Assembly (NCBI GenBank): GCA_028822675.1 | Contig: JAPKDE010000164.1 | Location: 1 to 5,904 of the forward strand | Origin: Dehalococcoidia bacterium | GTDB lineage: Bacteria; Chloroflexota; Dehalococcoidia; UBA3495 | Length of the DNA stretch: 5,904 nt | Reading direction: 5' to 3' | Shown: one piece after another, positions 5,521 through 5,904 of the stretch | Numbering within the stretch: position 1 is the first letter of the stretch | Layout: every line of letters begins with the position of its first letter | Program-made: the position numbers and the translations under genes | Notes under the pieces: generated by a model | The model's database searches: none | Seen by the model: only the letters and a program-made list of their open reading frames with translations | Told to the model about the DNA's origin: nothing

Positions 5521-5904
5521 CTAGCTGATCTCTTCAATCAAACGGCGCAGTTCAATCAGCGCTTGATTGGGAACTCGGCGTTTGATGGTCACCTGCCGGG
5601 GAGGTAGCCGCATTTCCATCTCGCGGGTTTTTTCTCCGTTGGTCACAGCGATGTAGGCTAAGCCCAATGGTTTGCCCTCAAATTCGCCGGGGCCGGGCAC
5701 TCCGGTGACGGCCAAGCCCAAGTCGGCGTTGAGGTGGCGGCGTACTGTCTCCGCCATGGTGTTGGCCGTTTGTTGGCTCACCACTTCGTGTTGATCCAAG
5801 TCGGCTGAGGGAACTCCGCTGGCGCTGAGGGCTGAGCTGTCATAGGCGACGATGCCGCCTTTGAAGTAGCTGCTGCTGTTGGAGACGTTGGTGATGGCGT
5901 TGGT
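5521..5904 (-). CDS. cinA: CinA C-terminal domain / nicotinamide-nucleotide amidohydrolase (5' partial)
   Basis: This is the C-terminal 127 residues of a CinA/PncC-family protein, which deamidates nicotinamide mononucleotide to nicotinate mononucleotide in pyridine-nucleotide recycling. The frame stays open to the right edge with no stop, so the TTG at 5797-5799 is not the real start. Numbering from the window edge, the family pattern is TNVSNSSSYFKGGIVAY (5-21), GVP (30-32), VVS (41-43), TANTMAE (46-52), ADLGLAVTGVPGPG (60-73) and GKPLGLAYIAV (77-87). These correspond to the PGSS-x2-F-x-GG-x-VxY, VS-x-MA and TGxAGPxGG-x-KPxG blocks of PF02464. The catalytic Ser/Lys region lies off the edge. 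The usual N-K after VAY is replaced by SSA, and TGVPGP replaces the common TGIAGP. It is not visible whether an N-terminal MoaB-like CinA domain is present. The gene converges on the operon and ends in TAG. Confidence 0.88.
   Translation of the reverse strand, partial: TNAITNVSNSSSYFKGGIVAYDSSALSASGVPSADLDQHEVVSQQTANTMAETVRRHLNADLGLAVTGVPGPGEFEGKPLGLAYIAVTNGEKTREMEMRLPPRQVTIKRRVPNQALIELRRLIEEIS

Noticed and set aside
5521..5799. A complete 92-residue gene starting at TTG 5797
   Set aside because: CinA-family sequence (NSSSYFKGGIVAY) continues in frame to the right edge, so the gene is longer and cut by the window.

Overview
The window looks like bacterial chromosome from an uncultivated environmental lineage. 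The AAA+ and VWA proteins resemble the long forms I associate with Chloroflexota (Dehalococcoidia or SAR202-like). That placement is recalled protein style, not a computed result, and should be treated as tentative. No ribosomal RNA, tRNA, transposase or CRISPR array is visible.

Bases 1-4820 hold one tightly packed plus-strand operon of three genes: (i) a CbbQ/NorQ-type MoxR AAA+ ATPase whose N-terminus lies off the left edge; (ii) a Nudix hydrolase of the CoA-pyrophosphatase (NudL/UPF0035) family; and (iii) a very long CbbO/NorD-type protein with a C-terminal von Willebrand A (VWA) domain. The first pair is separated by 8 bases. The second pair probably overlaps by 8 bases, using a TTG start at 1476 with a good Shine-Dalgarno sequence. 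A perfect 17-bp stem with a T-tract ends the operon just after 4820.

Bases 4821-5520 are a non-coding gap between convergent genes. They hold the terminator, at least four copies of a short hairpin repeat (ATTCCWGC-N4-GCWGGAAT type), an 80-base imperfect palindromic element containing the CCTTCGACAGGCTCAGG motif, and two further inverted repeats near the right-hand gene. The last 126 bases are open in frame beyond the stop codon of that gene.

Bases 5521-5904 carry, on the minus strand, the C-terminal part of a CinA/PncC-type nicotinamide-nucleotide amidohydrolase whose N-terminus is off the right edge.

CbbQ-CbbO and NorQ-NorD pairs work as ATP-driven remodelling machines. The AAA+ hexamer supplies the force, and the VWA protein binds the client through its metal site and delivers it. 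Known clients are RuBisCO and nitric oxide reductase. Neither is present here, so the client is unknown. The most unusual points are the CoA-pyrophosphatase gene lodged between the two partners, the enlarged VWA partner with a degenerate HExxH-like motif (HQVAH), and insertions in both the ATPase and the VWA domain relative to the family forms I recall.
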